Positions 36,998 through 47,254 of a stretch of 64,000 nt of DNA are shown here, one piece after another. Within the stretch, counting starts at the first letter, position 1, and each line of letters starts with the position of its first letter. Source of the DNA: Sweltsa coloradensis (lineage: Eukaryota > Arthropoda > Insecta > Plecoptera > Chloroperlidae); NCBI GenBank assembly GCA_024449915.1, contig JAMZAV010001822.1, forward strand, positions 62,001 to 126,000, given 5' to 3'. The notes beneath the pieces were generated by a model. The model saw nothing but the letters and a program-made list of their open reading frames with translations, was not told the DNA's origin and made no database searches. The translations under genes and the position numbers were made by a program.

Positions 36998-37122
36998 CTA
37001 CAATTCAGAAATTAAAAAAGTCCGCCCCAACCGGGAATCGAACCACGGATCTCCCATATTCCAGGTGAGCGTCTTAACCACTAGACCATCAGGACGGGTA
37101 CATTTTAATCTCTGAATTGTAG
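36998..37122 (-). repeat. tRNA-like cassette with inverted borders
   Basis: Borders CTACAATTCAGAAATT (36998) and TCTGAATTGTAG (to 37122) are inverted copies. Between them, on the minus strand, lie GTCTAGTGGTTAAGACGC (A-box-like), ACCTGGAATATGGGAG and GTGGTTCGATTCCCGG (B box). The anticodon-loop position reads GGA. It belongs to the same family as 39069, 53303, 53212 and 55455. Confidence 0.75.
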
Positions 37123-37918
37123 CTGCATTATACATCTGAAAGGATGGAACAGTAAGTAACAGTAAGCTGTTATTGTTATCACAAAATGTCATCAGGATTA
37201 ATTTTTTTCGATATGATTTTAGTTCGTTAAACTTTTCCATTATTGCAATATCGCTATTCAAGACTATGAGCGGTGACAGTTGAGGGCTATAGAGACAATT
37301 AAAAATCCCATGCCTTATGCGGGATTCGAACCCGCGTCTTTGGTGAAATACACCGACCATGCAACACACAAGCCACTTAAAAAACAGCTTAAGAAAACAT
37401 GTTCAATAAGATTTTCATTTTCAAGTATCAAAATATTTTTGCATATTGATTATGGCATCTAACTATTAAGTTAATTATCGTTTGCATCCCTAGTTTGTAA
37501 AAATATGGGCATGGAGAGAATCCCAACAAGACTTTGAAGCAAAGGAGGGAAAAAAAAAAAAAGCAAAGCAAGAAGTAACAAGTATAAATCAGTATTTGTT
37601 ATTTTTATACTTCACAAATCATACTTCTCACTTCATTTTTCATTTCATTCTATTTTTTCATAATCTGTAACTTATTTTACTTATTGTTAAACGTAATTTG
37701 TATAAATGTAAATTAATTTCTTTTTGTTATTCTGTGTCTTAAGGCAACCTTAATGTAAAGGCAGAGCTTTGTTTAAAAAAATAAAGTTGTACTATTGATT
37801 GATCGAGATGGATTGTTGGAGCAGGTGGCGAGAGCAAAAATGTGGGAAGAAAGAGGAAAGAGCGGAATACAATGGAGGAGGGCAGGAGAAAGATATATCC
37901 ATATTGTAAGTGGGCTTA
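37123..37918. other. tRNA-like piece and possible retroelement 3' end
   Basis: A minus tRNA-like fragment (GGATTCGAACCCGCGTC on the plus strand) lies at about 37318-37375. A possible LINE 3' end (AATAAAGTTGTACTATTGATTGA) ends near 37802. No gene is supported. Confidence 0.4.
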
Positions 37919-38161
37919 CAGTGGCGTAACTACAGGAGGCGGCCACAACCCAAATTTGGTCAAAGGGGGACACAATTTATGTCAATATTTTATTTTGTAA
38001 ACTCGCAATAAAACTGACTACGTATCTTCATAATTTTATAAATTTCGACAAAACCACTCTGAACCCAGTAAAACAACATCCCCATTGTGCTAGGATGCAT
38101 GCTTATGTCTGTGGTTAAAGAAATGGTTGTCCCTAAAAAGCAAGGGCTTGTTATGCCACTG
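37919..38161. mobile_element. Short TIR element
   Basis: Ends CAGTGGCGTAAC and, inverted, CAGTGGCATAAC are near-identical inverted repeats, of a type common in hAT-like MITEs. An 8-bp target duplication could not be confirmed. 243 bp, non-coding. Confidence 0.5.
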
Positions 38162-38162
38162 T

Positions 38163-38450
38163 GGTATGTCTGTGTCTGCTTGCCTGTCTGACCGTCAGTG
38201 TCTTATCCGTCAGTCAATATGCCTGTCGTTTTCTGATGTTTGTCCACCTGCCTATCTGTGTCTGTTCATCTGACTGACTACCTGTCTCTCCAAGTTACTT
38301 ATCCTGTTATTCAACCCACCGTGAATGTTTGTTGAACTGTCTGTCTAGGTCAGTCAGTATGTCTGTCTATGTGCCTTTCTGTCGTATGGTATGTTTGTAC
38401 TTCCATCTATCTGTGTCTGTCTGTCTGGCTACCTGTCTCAAATTTACTAA
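38163..38450. repeat. CTGT-type satellite, left part
   Basis: Degenerate CTGT/CTAT repeats with higher-order units containing ACCTGTCTC and CAACCCACC. The array continues after the inserted Helitron-like element at 39962. Confidence 0.85.
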
Positions 38451-38686
38451 CTAGGCCGCTTTGCGAACGCTTTTTTTATTTTTTAGTCGCGTTGATGGAT
38501 GAGCTTTTGTAAGATTTTAGTATGTGTGGGATCTCTTTACTTTTTCAAGTCCCATTGCAAAAGCATTTTTGTTTAATTAGGATAATTTTTATGAAGTTGT
38601 ATTAATTGGTATGGTATTACCAATTAACAATAGAATGTGTGAATAATATAAATAATATTATATTTATATAAATAAATAGAATGTGG

Positions 38687-39447
38687 CTCGTTGGTCTTGT
38701 GGTTAGCGCATCTGCTTCCAATGCAGAAGGTCCAGGGTTCGATTCCTGCTAAAGTCAGAAGTTTTTTAAATTCTGATTTGGTCTTGTCAATCAGTTCTTA
38801 TCTTAGGAGTTTGTAAACGGTGACTTTGGAGCCGTTCTAGCAACGAAGCACACAATAAATTCAGATTTCTCGATTTGTTTAGTCGGGAAACACTCCCGTA
38901 GGTGTAATTGATATTATTTACTACAATTCAGTAATTCACAATCGAGAAATAAACACTCGCTCATACCTGCGTAAAGGCAATGACATTATAATTAATGTTT
39001 GGTGGTCAGTTCAAAGGCAGCAAATATTTGTTGCAGTACTGTTCCATCCATTCAGATGTATAATGCAACTACAATTCAGAGCTTAAAATGTACCCGTCCT
39101 GATGGTCTAGTGGTTAAGACGCCTGTCTGGAATGCGGGAGATCCGTGGTTCGATTCCCGGTTGGGGCGGACTTTTTGAATTTCTGAATTGTAGTAAATAA
39201 AATAAATTCAGAGTTGTTCTGAATCGGCCTTGTTGATTCTGGCGTTGATCCGCGGGTTTTCGCACTGTCCGTACCACTGATTGCTATATTTCCTATTAAA
39301 AATATTGATCTTTGGTTGGTTATTGCACACTCGTCGATTGCGTCGGGGCCTACAGGGTTGGCTTGGTAACTTTGATTTACTGTCCCCCATTGAAAATCAG
39401 TTATTTGACTTGAGTGGGTAGACTCTAAATACAATTTATTTATTTAT
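38687..39447 (+). repeat. SINE1 interrupted by a tRNA-like cassette
   Basis: The head GGCTCGTTGGTCTTGTGGTT, then GGTCCAGGGTTCGATTCC starts the element. The body is interrupted from about 38868 to 39205, with AAATAAATTCAGA-like sequence on both sides. The rest of the body (GCCTTGTTGATTCTGGCG) and the tail (GAGTGGGTAGACTCTAAATA) follow. Anticodon loop TTCCAAT. Confidence 0.75.
39069..39193 (+). repeat. tRNA-like cassette with inverted borders
   Basis: Borders CTACAATTCAGA (39069) and TCTGAATTGTAG (39182-39193) enclose the core GATGGTCTAGTGGTTAAGAC, TCTGGAATGCGGGAG, GTGGTTCGATTCCCGG. It is nested in the SINE1 copy above. Confidence 0.8.
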
Positions 39448-39961
39448 TTAATTGTAAAAATCTCGAGGCCCAAAGACATGCTTTTTGTACGCATTGTTGG
39501 CGATTGTTGTCAAGTTTCTATAGTTACTTGTTAATTATTATACACCTCAAAAAACTTATATTAAAACCTTCATTTCTATGGATTCTGGCTTACTTTTTCA
39601 ACTTTTTCTTTCAAAAGGTACTACATCACCACTACCTTGATGTCCATGTAAAATATGAACATTGTAGACCCACCCGTTTGGTCAGAATCGGACCAAATAT
39701 CACAAAAATATCGCATTAAAATCGAAAAAATCGTAAAAGTACGATTTTTATGAGAAATATTTCTCAATTGTACCCAAAAACGTGGCAGGTCTAAGTTCAA
39801 GGATTTCGAAGGTCCCCTTCAATTTTCATCAAGATCGTGTATGCCGTTTGCCCGGTAGAGTGCGAATAAACAGACAAAGATACAAACAATAAAAAAAATA
39901 CACCCAAGCTAATATTTTTGGGGAGGTCAGTGAAATTGAAGTCTTTACATTGCTCATCCAA

Positions 39962-40585
39962 TTATTCAATCCACCATGTAGGGTATGTCTGTCTGACTGT
40001 CTGTCTGTCTATCTGTGTCTGTCTTTCTGACTACCTGTCTCCAATTTACTAATTTCAACCCACCATGTAGGGTATGTCTGTCTGACTGTCTGTCTGTCTA
40101 TCTGTGTCTAACTACCTGTCTCTCCTAGTTACTAATTATTCAACCCACCATGTATGTCTGTCTGATTGTATCTTTCTGTCTATCTGTTTATCTATCTGTC
40201 ACTCGGTATGTCAGTCTATGTGCCTTTCTGTCTATTAGTATGTTTGTCTGTCCGTCTATCTGTGTCTAACTACCTGTCTCTCCAAGTAACTAATTATTCA
40301 ATCCGCCAGTATGTCTGTCTGACTGACTGTCTGTCTGTCTATCTATCTGTCACTCGGTATGTCTGTCTATGTGTCTTTCTGTCGTTTGGTATGTTTGTCG
40401 GTCTATCTGTGCGTTTGTCTGGACTACCGGTCAGTCAGTATCCTGTCTATGTGCCGTCTGTCATTTGGTATGTTTGTCTAACTCCGTCTCTCCAAGTAAC
40501 TAATTATTTAAATAACCATGTAGGCCTATGTCTGCAAGTATCCGTCAGTCAGTATGTCTGTTATGTGCCTTTCTCTCATTTGGTA
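39962..40585. repeat. CTGT-type satellite, right part
   Basis: Continuation of the satellite, with higher-order units that include AACCCACCATGTAGGGTATG. A long frame across it (40166-40648) is a product of the short repeat and is not a gene. Confidence 0.85.
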
Positions 40586-40668
40586 TGCCGGGTTACGAAC
40601 CAGCGTCTTTTGTGTAATACGATTTGGGCGTGCGACCTAATCGCATGAGCCACTGTGGGGCTCGGACG
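40586..40668 (-). pseudogene. tRNA-like sequence
   Basis: On the minus strand CAGTGGCTCATGCGATTAGG, then ACGCTGGTTCGTAACCCGGC looks like A and B boxes of a tRNA-derived repeat. It lies just downstream of the putative last exon of the orphan gene. Confidence 0.5.
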
Positions 40669-40683
40669 GCTTCAGGAAACGTG

Positions 40684-40760
40684 TCATTCGATAAATGTTG
40701 TTGCAAGATGGACGTTGTAGGGAGTGGGAAGCTGGAAAAGACCTTGAAAACGTTCGTCAG
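40684..40760 (-). CDS. Orphan gene, last coding exon (E6)
   Basis: The acceptor CTACACATGCAG precedes 40760. Exon E5 ends with one base of a codon, and this segment supplies the other two, so the frame continues (Ala, then DERFQGLFQLPTPYNVHL) to a TGA at 40684-40686. With E4 and E5 it gives an unbroken protein of about 115 residues. I recognise no domain; the product would be Pro/Ser/Leu-rich with no obvious signal or membrane segment. The alternative frame here runs into the neighbouring tRNA-like repeat. The exon is supported only by phase match and a fair acceptor. Confidence 0.35.
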
Positions 40761-41179
40761 CTGCATGTGTAGAGTTGACAAGTCACATAAATAATTAAAT
40801 AAATACACAAATAAATAAAGTTTAGTCATAATGTTATTTATTTGTGTATATTTATGTTACCTTCAACTCAACACACCCGCCAAACTCTTTCAAGGTAAGC
40901 TGTTGGCTCCTAGCCTTATATCAATCTTTCCCCACCAAACACTAAACCAGCCTCTAGGCACTATCAACCCTAATCAAAATACACATTTGAATTGGAGCTT
41001 ATAACTTGAGAAGTTGAAGCTTTTACCCTGGTGGTTTGGTGTGATGTGTGTGCCTGCCTGTTTTAATATTGAAGGATCTGAAGAAACAATTTCAAACTAA
41101 CGAAGAATATACTGGGGAGGTTCCGCTGTATCATATGAGACACAATGCGAGACTTGACAAAGTAGTTGATCAAACTTAC

Positions 41180-41298
41180 CGAACCACCGAACCAGGGGGG
41201 GCAGCTCCGGTGCGGAAGCTGGTTGCGATGCAGAGTACAGCGACGAGCGCTCAAGGGCGGCAGATGGCGGTGGGTGGAGAAGAGAGTGGTGGCGCCAG
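41180..41298 (-). CDS. Orphan gene, coding exon E5
   Basis: Bounded by a strong acceptor (GTTCTTTGCTTGCAG before 41298) and a consensus donor (GTAAGT after 41180). It begins with one base completing the Ser codon left by E4, then reads WRHHSLLHPPPSAALERSSL and SASQPASAPELPPLVRWF, ending with one base of the next codon. Base composition is much more GC-rich than the flanks. One alternative frame is also open, but it does not match the phase of E4. No family is recognised. Confidence 0.4.
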
Positions 41299-41525
41299 CT
41301 GCAAGCAAAGAACAGTTGTGTTGAGTATGACATTGCTAACTTAGTTAAACATACAGGAATATTTATTTATTTAACATGTATCCTATTCAGTTAAGAAAGT
41401 GATTTACAAATGAGGACAACTAAATAAATCTAAACAATCAAGAATAATTATAGTTCAGAAGTTTAAAGAAGTAATATGACAACAATGCATAATAAAAAAT
41501 ACCTTGGGTAAAAATTAATTCAAAC

Positions 41526-41938
41526 TAGGGCTGGGCAAAAAAATCGATATTTCAATACGATATCGATACGTGTAAATATTTTCGATATCGATGTTTGGCT
41601 TCATATTGAAATATTGAAATTTACATAAAAAATGCTAAATTTTGTAATTTTGGTGGAGCTGCCGGGTAGGTAGTCAAATTTAAATTAACCTGGCTGGTGC
41701 ATATGGTGGAGGTGCCGGGTCATAAAACGCAATTGTGAGATCGTAAAAATAGGTAAATGGATTTATGGTGATACCTTATCAACCCTATTTGGCCACAAAA
41801 TTTAATAATTTTTTTATTTAGAAAAAAAAATTACAAACATTTCGATATATTGATATCATATCGAAATTTTTCGTGTAATATCGATAATTGAATATATCAT
41901 TTGTCAATTGTGTATGGGAATGTCATAGCCCAGCACTA
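41526..41938. mobile_element. hAT-like MITE carrying the R1 motif
   Basis: Ends TAGGGCTGGGC and (inverted) TAGTGCTGGGC are flanked by ATTCAAAC (41518-41525) and ACTCAAAC (41939-41946), an 8-bp duplication with one difference. It holds two R1 motifs (41648 and 41705 regions) and palindromic ATCGATATC-type sequence near both ends. It lies in the intron between E4 and E5. Confidence 0.8.
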
Positions 41939-42348
41939 ACTCAAACTGGATTTTTAAATAAAATTAATTAATAACCAAATATAAAAAGAGAAGAATGAAA
42001 AGACATAAAAAACAAAAAGAAAAAAAATATATTTATTAGACAATCCCACTAATAAAATATTTGAGTTCCAACTAGTCAGGAACAGAAATCTCAGGATATA
42101 CTATTTATATTATATATAAATATGTAATTGTTATTATTGTGGAAAATGTTGAATGCAAAGAAGGAGACATTAATCCCCCAAAACGGGTTGCAAATAACGC
42201 GAACAAAACTAATACTTGTATTTATTATACTTATGATGCCTCAATTGAATGTGAGACACATGAATCAAGTCACACAAGGGCACGATATTGGCCATTGAAG
42301 AGAAATATAAAAAATTATTGGTATATGTGTATTGTGTAGTTTTCTCAC

Positions 42349-42510
42349 CTAAATGGAGCTGCGTACAACTTGAGGTAAGCTGGGTCTCCGCTTGATGTAG
42401 TCCGGGTGGGCTGGCGAGTCTTGTGAAGTACGGCAGGCGAGCAGAGAAGAGGGGACGCACTTGCGTAGATATTCACCAACTGGTGTACTGGACGTTGCAT
42501 TATAGTTTGC
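42349..42510 (-). CDS. Orphan gene, exon E4 with likely start codon
   Basis: The acceptor CTCCTTGTTCTCAG precedes 42510 and the donor GTGAGA follows 42349. One frame is open: QTI, then MQRPVHQLVNIYASASPLL, then HKTRQPTRTTSSGDPAYLKL. It ends with two bases of a codon that E5 completes. The first ATG is at 42498-42500. Upstream exon E3 has an in-frame stop just before this exon, which supports starting here. If so, E1-E3 are untranslated leader. The other reading is a long non-coding RNA whose exons are open by chance. Confidence 0.4.
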   Translation of the reverse strand, partial: ANYNATSSTPVGEYLRKCVPSSLLACRTSQDSPAHPDYIKRRPSLPQVVRSSI

Positions 42511-42764
42511 CTGAGAACAAGGAGATCAAAACATTTATTTATTTAATGTATATCCTAGTCAGTTATCATAACTGATTTCCAAAGGAGGACAACTAAATCA
42601 AATCAAGTGTATGTGCTTTTGGAGACAGGTTTTAAAATGGGAGGGACAAAAGTTTAAACGTTTTTAAACTCAAGTTTAAAAACAACTGGAAGTTAGTTAA
42701 ACTTAAGTTTAAATTCATTTGGTGGAACCGGCCTAAGAAGGGTGTACCAGTGTAAGTTTGTAAT

Positions 42765-43310
42765 GCAAATTTTGATAGGGCTAAATATAAAATTATGATG
42801 CAGGCATACAAAACCCTTGTAAGACCAGCGTTAGAATATGCAGGGGCCATTTGGGATCCTTACTACGAATTTGAATTAATTAAATTGAAAAAGGTACAGA
42901 AAGGTTATGGGTTATAAAAATAGTGGATAGAAGAAACGGTTTTAAATGGGAAACTGAGTAGGAGATATGGATAGTATGGGAAACTAACAAAATATTTAGG
43001 GTGGTATACATTGGAGTTGAGGTGGAAAAAGGACAGGCTCACTAAATTGTTAAGGGTGTGGAGAAATCAATGGTTTGTTAAAAAGGGGGGTTTATAAGGA
43101 AAGGGGAGATCATAAATAGAAATTTTAAAGATAAATCATTCAGGATTTTGTGGGCTTCTAACTGTTTCTTTCCGTGTACATTACTGCTATGTAAACCTAT
43201 TACTATAAATTAGGTACTCTGTATGGTACGTAACTTGTTTTTTATGTTAGATAATAAGAAAAATTGTAAACAAAAAAGTACAAATAAAATTGAATTGAAT
43301 TGAATTGAAG
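42765..43310 (+). pseudogene. LINE 3' end (RT C-terminal region)
   Basis: The plus frame from 42765 reads MQAYKTLVRPALEYAGAIWD, then LIKLKKVQKGYG, ending in a stop at 42915-42917. After frameshifts it resumes with KYLGWYTLELRWKKDRLTKL (about 42985-43085). The YKTLVRP-LEYA-WDP pattern is the well-known end of the reverse-transcriptase region of many LINEs. The 3' end is a (GAATT)n-like tail near 43290-43310. Dead and 5'-truncated. It lies in the E3-E4 intron, opposite in orientation to the orphan gene. Confidence 0.85.
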
Positions 43311-43676
43311 ATTGACGGGGGAAATTTTCGTCCATGAACAATACAATATTAGAGTGGAATTGACCTTGTGAGCATTGTGGAGGAAGAGGAGCTACATTTC
43401 TGCAAACAAACCTATTAGGTAAATTTTTTTCTGTTTTTTTAAAATGTTATTACAATTTAAGCAAACTTTGTAAGCCATTTAAGAAGTGGCTTTATTATAT
43501 TAGATTGAATTTAACCTACCATATACCTAATACAATAAGTAAGGTACACACTTTTCTTTACTCGTCTGTTTAAAGCCTTAGTCTGAATCACAAAGACATG
43601 CAAACTATGTAATATTGTTCGAAACAATGCATTAATAAAATATAAATAGCAGCTGACTGAGGTCCTGTTGACTAAC

Positions 43677-43825
43677 CTTAGGTTGTAGACTGCATAGAGT
43701 CATCCAAAGTCCATCGACTTCTGAAGGTCCAGGTAAGTTCGAGGCAGCAACCTCCATAGAGGATAGAAGTCATCTTCCCAGTCTTATAGTGTTGAGACTT
43801 GAGACAATACTAGGAGAGGCACTGG
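43677..43825 (-). other. Orphan gene, putative untranslated exon E3
   Basis: 149 bp between the acceptor ATTTTCTTTTCAG (before 43825) and the donor GTTAGT (after 43677). All three frames contain stops. The frame that would lead into E4 is open only in part (DWEDDFYPLWRLLPRTYLDL) before a TGA near the end. It is read as 5' leader, or as a formerly coding exon now frameshifted. Confidence 0.4.
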
Positions 43826-44161
43826 CTGAAAAGAAAATTAAAATCGTTAAAAAGGCAATCTTCAGAAATAAAATTGTGAATTGCTATTGCAATAGTTTGC
43901 TTAACTTGAAATTGAACAATCCAATTATTTCCAGTTGAAAACGTTTCGTGTGTGTACATAGCAGTCACACGTGCTTAAAAGATACCCTACCAAGTGGAAA
44001 CAATAATTCAGGTAATAAATTTTGCAACAAAAATACGATTGCAAAAATTAAAGAACTTGGCCAATAACAAGTTTACAATATTATTTTGTTCAGATAGGGC
44101 CTACTGTGATTTGATTTCAATTAAATCGTTTAGTGTGTTTAATATAATAATGATGACTTAC

Positions 44162-44354
44162 CATGAACTTGGTGCACTAAGTCAGTGGATCGTTGTAGAG
44201 TGCGTCATCTGATCTAGGTAGAGGCGAAGGTTGTGTTGTGTCTGGCCCAGTGATGACATTACTGAATGAACGACGTAATCATCTTCACTCAAACTGTCGT
44301 GGAATTGTGTTGTTCTAGGGGTACGTGGTTATTGGGGAATGCGACACAGCATGG
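44162..44354 (-). other. Orphan gene, putative untranslated exon E2
   Basis: 193 bp between the acceptor TTTTCTGTTTTTAG (before 44354) and a consensus donor GTAAGT (after 44162). It starts CCATG, giving a short upstream frame of seven codons that stops. Another stretch (FHDSLSEDDYVVHSVMSSLG) looks protein-like but is bounded by stops. Either a leader exon with an upstream ORF or a broken coding exon. Confidence 0.4.
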
Positions 44355-44447
44355 CTAAAAACAGAAAATATTTTAAAAATAATATCAATCATAACAATAT
44401 AGGTATACATGGGACTTTTGGCGACAGAGCAGTAAAAAATATTCACT

Positions 44448-44520
44448 AAAGCTACGGCGCTGGTCCGAAGCGTGTGGATGAACTATGGAGGACACGGGTT
44501 CGAATCCCGCAGAGACATGA
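44448..44520 (+). pseudogene. tRNA-like fragment
   Basis: A good B box (ACGGGTTCGAATCCCGC) sits at the 3' end, but the A-box region is degenerate. Located in the E1-E2 intron. Confidence 0.45.
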
Positions 44521-45633
44521 GATTTAAAAATCATTCACCCTCATCTATAACCACATAATGTTCTCCTAAAAGCAATATGGCAATAATAGACGTTAAGGTA
44601 CAAAATAACAAGTCAATTCAATTTAGACGGCAGAGAGGTCAAATGGTCAATTTGGATAACATGTCGCGAATACTTTGGTCGATGATATTTATAACAATGT
44701 ACCGTCTGATTGGTTACCGGTATCTTAAATCATTACCACCCCGTACAGTCGAAATAAAATCAATTTAAACCAAACCGTACAGTCGAAATAAAATCAATTT
44801 AATTCTAAAATAAATTAACGTTACTTTGTGGAATTTGTGGGAATCAAAAATGCGCCTGCTCAAAATACGATTAACTGAAAATACTAGTTAGGTAGGCCTA
44901 TACTGCAGTATACCTAGGCTGTTTTATTGAACTTTTACAGTATGTACTCATGATACCACCCTTAGAATCTGTTCCGAGTTGATTAACACGCGATGATTCT
45001 ATTTAAACGAAAAGTTTGTCAAAATTGAGAAAGTGGTTTTAAAAGAAAGTTTGTGCTTTTACTGAATAAGCCACCGCGACTGTCCTGAAAGGTATTCAAT
45101 TCGAAACATGTAAAAATAAATCTCAGTTTTGTAATAGGTTTGAATTTGATGCAATAAAATCGTGACATGATAGTTCATCGCCAACGTAAAAGCCCATGCA
45201 AGCTAGCAGAGAACATGTCATTCGATTTTCATTAGAGAATCATCACCCTATGACCTTCGAGATTTTAAATAAATAATGGAGAGCAGGCCCAGTAGTGACA
45301 CTACAATCTCAGTAATAAACATTTTCCGTAAATGTCTACTGGAAAAGGCGTTTAACAATTTAAGCACGTATGCTATGTTTCCTCGCATAAGTGAGACATG
45401 GCAAAGAAATTAAGTTATTAACTTATTATGTTAGGTACCCGAATCAAATTTATAAAGATGAACGCAAATTAAAATTGAAACAATCGATTCAGAATAGCTT
45501 ATGTTACGATACACGTACCAGTTACGTCATCACATGTTATCTCACAGCAGCCAATAAAATACAATACAATAGCCTCAACGTCTGTGATAAGGTCTATGGT
45601 ATGATGCTCCGATTTACTACATTACTACTATTA
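44521..45633. other. Intron of the orphan gene, nothing else recognised
   Basis: A short direct repeat (ACAGTCGAAATAAAATCAAT) occurs twice near 44745 and 44785. No other feature. Confidence 0.4.
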
Positions 45634-46272
45634 CAATATGCCCCATTTGACCTACATTACACTAACTTACACATGCATGTAAGTTACTAGCCGTTGTGAA
45701 CGCAAAGTTGAGCTTATCACATTAAAATACAGTTTGATTATGAATAATTAACACAACATTAAAGCACTTTAGAAGGACAATTATACAATATGCCCCATTT
45801 GACCTACACAAGCATGAAGTTACTAGGTGAAATGATTAATGAATCAAGCAAGATGCACAAGTTGAGCTTATCACATTAAAATACAGTTTGATAATTAATT
45901 CTAAATAAACTCAGGCTAGAATGATAACAATTAAAGTACTTTAGAACGACAATTACACAATTATACCCTATTTGACCTTCACATGCATGCAGTTACTAGG
46001 TGAAATGATTAAAGTATCAAGATGATTCTGTCACATTAAAAAACAGTTTGTTAATAATTCTAAATAAACGCAGGCTAGATTGATAACAATTAAAGCACTT
46101 TAGAACGACAATTATGCAGTATGCCCCATTTTACCTCCACATGCATGAAGTTACTAGGTGAAATGATTAATGAAGCAAGATGCACAAGTTGAGTCTATCA
46201 CATTAAAATACAGTTTGATAATTAATTCTAAATAAACAAAGGCTACATTAATAACAATTAAAGCACTTTTAA
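45634..46272. repeat. Four-unit tandem array, about 150-170 bp period
   Basis: Units start near 45634, 45786, 45957 and 46117 with ATGCCCCATTTGACC or a variant. Each contains AGTTACTAGGTGAAATGA (except the first), ATCACATTAAAATACAGTTTG and AATTAAAGCACTTTAGAA blocks. Units differ by substitutions and indels. Confidence 0.85.
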
Positions 46273-46501
46273 ACTAAGATCTTCACACACATTGACCACG
46301 TGAACATAAATACGACACGACTACGAGTGAAATTCTACGAGACCATAACAAATGCAAGTGATAATATTCTAGCCATGAAGCAAGTGAACGGTTAAAACAC
46401 AAATAACATTGAATACATTGTTAATAATAGTGCAAATCTAGAGCAATATTGGAAAAGCAATCATGTTCAGCATGCAATTGTCTGACCGAGAGGCGTATTA
46501 C

Positions 46502-46610
46502 CTTGGTGTATCGTGGTGAATGCGACTGTCTCCTAGGACTGCAGCAGGCAAACTGAAGCGAGTTCAAGTTCGAGGGGCGGGTCCAGCCCCCACGTCACGT
46601 CTAAACTCAG
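46502..46610 (-). promoter_or_regulatory. Putative first exon E1 and promoter area of orphan gene
   Basis: A donor-like CACCAAG followed by GTAATAC marks the 3' end at 46502. The upstream sequence is GC-rich compared with its surroundings and contains GGACCCGCCCCTCG. No ATG lies in the exon. The transcription start is not visible; the upper boundary given is approximate. Confidence 0.25.
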
Positions 46611-46717
46611 GCCTACGTGACCGAATGCACATCTAGTTGCTGCGTAGATAACGACGCACTGCATGACACTGATGAAGAGGGGAAGTGGGGAACAGTGCTT
46701 CCAGTGGGGGTTTTGTG

Positions 46718-47050
46718 CAGTGGGGGAGGGGAAGAGGGCGATCGCCCCCCATGAGATTTCAATTTGATTGCATAGTCAATTATTACCATCATTAATATGC
46801 GACTTTCGATTTTTATAACGTATTTTTAGGCCTTTGGAAGTTGTAAATAATTCGCAAATTTTGTAGCCTTCGGCGATAAGGGGCAACGGCTGGAACATTA
46901 AAACAGACCCCATACTGGTCTGTAAAACCAAACTCCCCTTCCCCCTTAGATACGCTACTGTTTCCGAATTCGTTTTATAATAATTATCATGACAATCTTG
47001 AAAAAAACATCACAAATGAACCCTCTGAATCAGGGCTAGATCCGCCACTG
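46718..47050. mobile_element. Possible hAT-like MITE
   Basis: Left end CAGTGGGGGAGG and right end CTAGATCCGCCACTG are inverted-repeat-like and resemble the micro-element at 48033. Flanking 8-mers match only partly, so the limits are uncertain. Confidence 0.35.
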
Positions 47051-47254
47051 GGCTTATGTATAACACGAACAAAATATAAGTTATTTCATTGATACGACTC
47101 TCTGCTAGGTGCTCATTGGCGTTGTTCCTAGAATTACCCTAAAAAGTACATAGTTGTTTCATTGTTTGTAGGACAGTGTGTGAAGGATTGTCCAACTGTT
47201 TTTAGATCTCATTTCCAGCAATCGTACTTGACTGAGTAAACTGGAAAACGTCTC

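Larger units (their letters stand above)
38451..39961 (-). mobile_element. Helitron-like element B3 inside the satellite
   Basis: On the minus strand it runs from TTGGATGAGCAATG to GCGGCCTAG. Flanks TTTACTAA (left) and TTATTCAATCC (right) join into the satellite unit TTTACTAATTATTCAA without loss or duplication. That is precise insertion between A and T. It contains a nested SINE1 that itself holds a tRNA-like cassette (about 38637-39450). Confidence 0.65.

Noticed and set aside
38687..38760. Functional tRNA gene with CCA anticodon
   Set aside because: Acceptor stem does not pair and the sequence continues into a SINE body found in several copies.
40166..40648. 160-codon open frame
   Set aside because: It is the translation of the CTGT satellite and continues into a tRNA-like repeat; composition follows the repeat unit.
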